A stretch of DNA of 6,592 nucleotides. Source: Lysobacteraceae bacterium (GTDB taxonomy: Bacteria; Pseudomonadota; Gammaproteobacteria; Xanthomonadales; Xanthomonadaceae). The stretch spans positions 1 through 6,592 of the forward strand of contig JAQGOI010000126.1 of assembly GCA_028293685.1 (NCBI GenBank), read 5' to 3'. A program made the translations under genes and the position numbers. Each line of letters opens with the position of its first letter. Position 1 is the first letter of the stretch. Positions 6,043-6,592 of this stretch are shown here, one piece after another. The notes under the pieces were generated by a model. It was given only the letters and a program-made list of their open reading frames with translations, did no database searches and was not told the origin of the DNA.

Positions 6043-6162
6043 AGGTATCCGTGCGGCGTCGACAGGGCCGCCAAGCCACTAGACGTGACTGTTGGAGAAG
6101 ACCAAACGTCGCCCTCCGGGTGACTTCCGTAACCCAACCGCCTCAAGGAAAAACGCCTCGTG

Positions 6163-6592
6163 ATGCATTCCCGCAACCGTAATCGTCTAGTCGCGCTGAC
6201 CCCGTTGGCTTTCGCGCTGGTCGCGATGTCCGCCCAGGCGGCCAGCCGCGTCGACCTGCACCAGCTCGATGTGGCCCAGGTCAACCATCAGTACGCCCTG
6301 GCCAGCACCAGCGTGGGCGCCGCCGCACAGCCGCGACTCAAGCACGCCGAAATGCTGGGCCTGGATGCCAACTCGGCCCTGCACCAGCTGGCCGCGACCC
6401 GCGACTCCAACGGCACCGTCCACTACCGCTACCAGCAGACGTTCCGTGGCGTGCCGATCTTCGGTGAGCACGTGATCGTCAGCGAAGACCGCTCGGGCAA
6501 GGTCCGCAACATGTTCGGCCGTGCCGTCAATGGCCTGGCTGGCGAACTGCCGGCGACGTCGCCCAGGCTCGCCGGGGCGCAGGCCCTGTCGA
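6163..6592 (+). CDS. Secreted M4-family (thermolysin-like) metallopeptidase, N-terminal part only
   Basis: The frame is open from ATG 6163 to the window edge, giving 143 visible residues. AAGGAA lies 12 bases upstream; the adjacent in-frame GTG at 6160 would have better spacing. Residues 1-26 (MHSRNRNRLVALTPLAFALV then AMSAQA) form a signal peptide ending in an AxA cleavage site. Residues ~85-121 match the FTP (fungalysin/thermolysin propeptide) domain: HYRYQQTFRGVPIFGEHVIV, then SGKVRNMFGR. The FTP domain acts as an intramolecular chaperone and inhibitor of M4 proteases, so a thermolysin/vibriolysin-type zinc endopeptidase secreted by the type II pathway is the best call. The catalytic HExxH...E part lies beyond the window and cannot be checked, and other FTP-containing secreted peptidases are possible. 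Transcription is probably Clp-controlled. Confidence 0.85.
   Translation, partial: MHSRNRNRLVALTPLAFALVAMSAQAASRVDLHQLDVAQVNHQYALASTSVGAAAQPRLKHAEMLGLDANSALHQLAATRDSNGTVHYRYQQTFRGVPIFGEHVIVSEDRSGKVRNMFGRAVNGLAGELPATSPRLAGAQALS

Larger units (their letters stand above)
5746..6162 (+). other. 417-bp non-coding control region and leader upstream of the M4 peptidase
   Basis: No convincing gene lies here; the open frames have no ribosome site or recognisable protein. The first part (5771-5917) is dense in GTGAC/GTCAC half-sites, including one perfect CRP/Clp palindrome. A -10-like TATGCT (5869-5874) and two further dyads follow. If transcription starts near 5881, the mRNA has an unusually long leader of about 280 bases with potential hairpins at 6016-6042. 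The last 30 bases become A-rich and contain the ribosome site AAGGAA (6145-6150). I do not recognise a known riboswitch; c-di-GMP GEMM-I landmarks were looked for and not found. Confidence 0.6.

Noticed and set aside
5881..6162. GEMM-I c-di-GMP riboswitch in the peptidase leader
   Set aside because: Such riboswitches can precede c-di-GMP-regulated secreted enzyme genes, but the conserved GEMM landmark segments and loop-receptor arrangement were not found by eye.
5849..6182. Open frames in the region upstream of the peptidase (minus 5849-6079, plus 5886-6182)
   Set aside because: No ribosome sites and low-complexity Arg/Pro-rich translations without any recognisable domain. The plus frame also runs into the real peptidase start in a different phase.

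Overview
The window looks like a chromosomal segment from a GC-rich gammaproteobacterium, most likely a xanthomonad (Xanthomonadales/Lysobacteraceae, e.g. Lysobacter, Luteimonas or a relative). This rests on GC-rich codon use, a three-gene pnt transhydrogenase, a stand-alone SufT, a sigma/small membrane protein/DUF3106 cluster, and a consensus CRP/Clp palindrome upstream of a secreted M4-type protease. The genus assignment is inference.

Layout. (1) 2-1012 (+): the 3' part of pntAA, the NAD(H)-binding alpha-1 subunit of proton-translocating transhydrogenase; its first ~40 codons lie outside the window. (2) 2817-1047 (-): a compact four-gene operon. It encodes a secreted helical protein of 11-residue repeats, an ECF-type sigma factor, a one-pass membrane protein that is the likely anti-sigma factor, and a DUF3106 protein with 18-residue repeats. 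(3) 2939-4665 (+): pntAB and pntB, overlapping by ATGA. The pnt genes are therefore physically split by the antiparallel sigma operon, and pntAB needs its own promoter in 2818-2938. (4) 4672-5085 (-): a small polytopic membrane protein of unknown function, convergent with pntB. (5) 5194-5745 (+): sufT, an Fe-S cluster assembly/maturation factor, divergent from the membrane protein. (6) 5746-6162: a 417-bp non-coding region with a perfect TGTGA-N6-TCACA site and eight GTGAC/GTCAC pentamers. (7) 6163 to the window end (+): a secreted M4-like metallopeptidase, of which only the signal peptide and part of the FTP propeptide are visible.

How the genes work together. PntAA, PntAB and PntB form one membrane enzyme that uses the proton gradient to transfer hydride from NADH to NADP+. 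The minus-strand operon looks like an extracytoplasmic-stress module: a cytoplasmic sigma factor, its putative membrane-bound regulator, and two exported helical-repeat proteins that could sense or buffer envelope state. The protease control region fits Clp (c-di-GMP-responsive CRP-like) control of extracellular enzymes, as known for Xanthomonas and Lysobacter. I see no RNA genes, mobile elements, CRISPR arrays or phage genes. The least ordinary parts are the split pnt locus with its sigma operon and the Clp-type control region.
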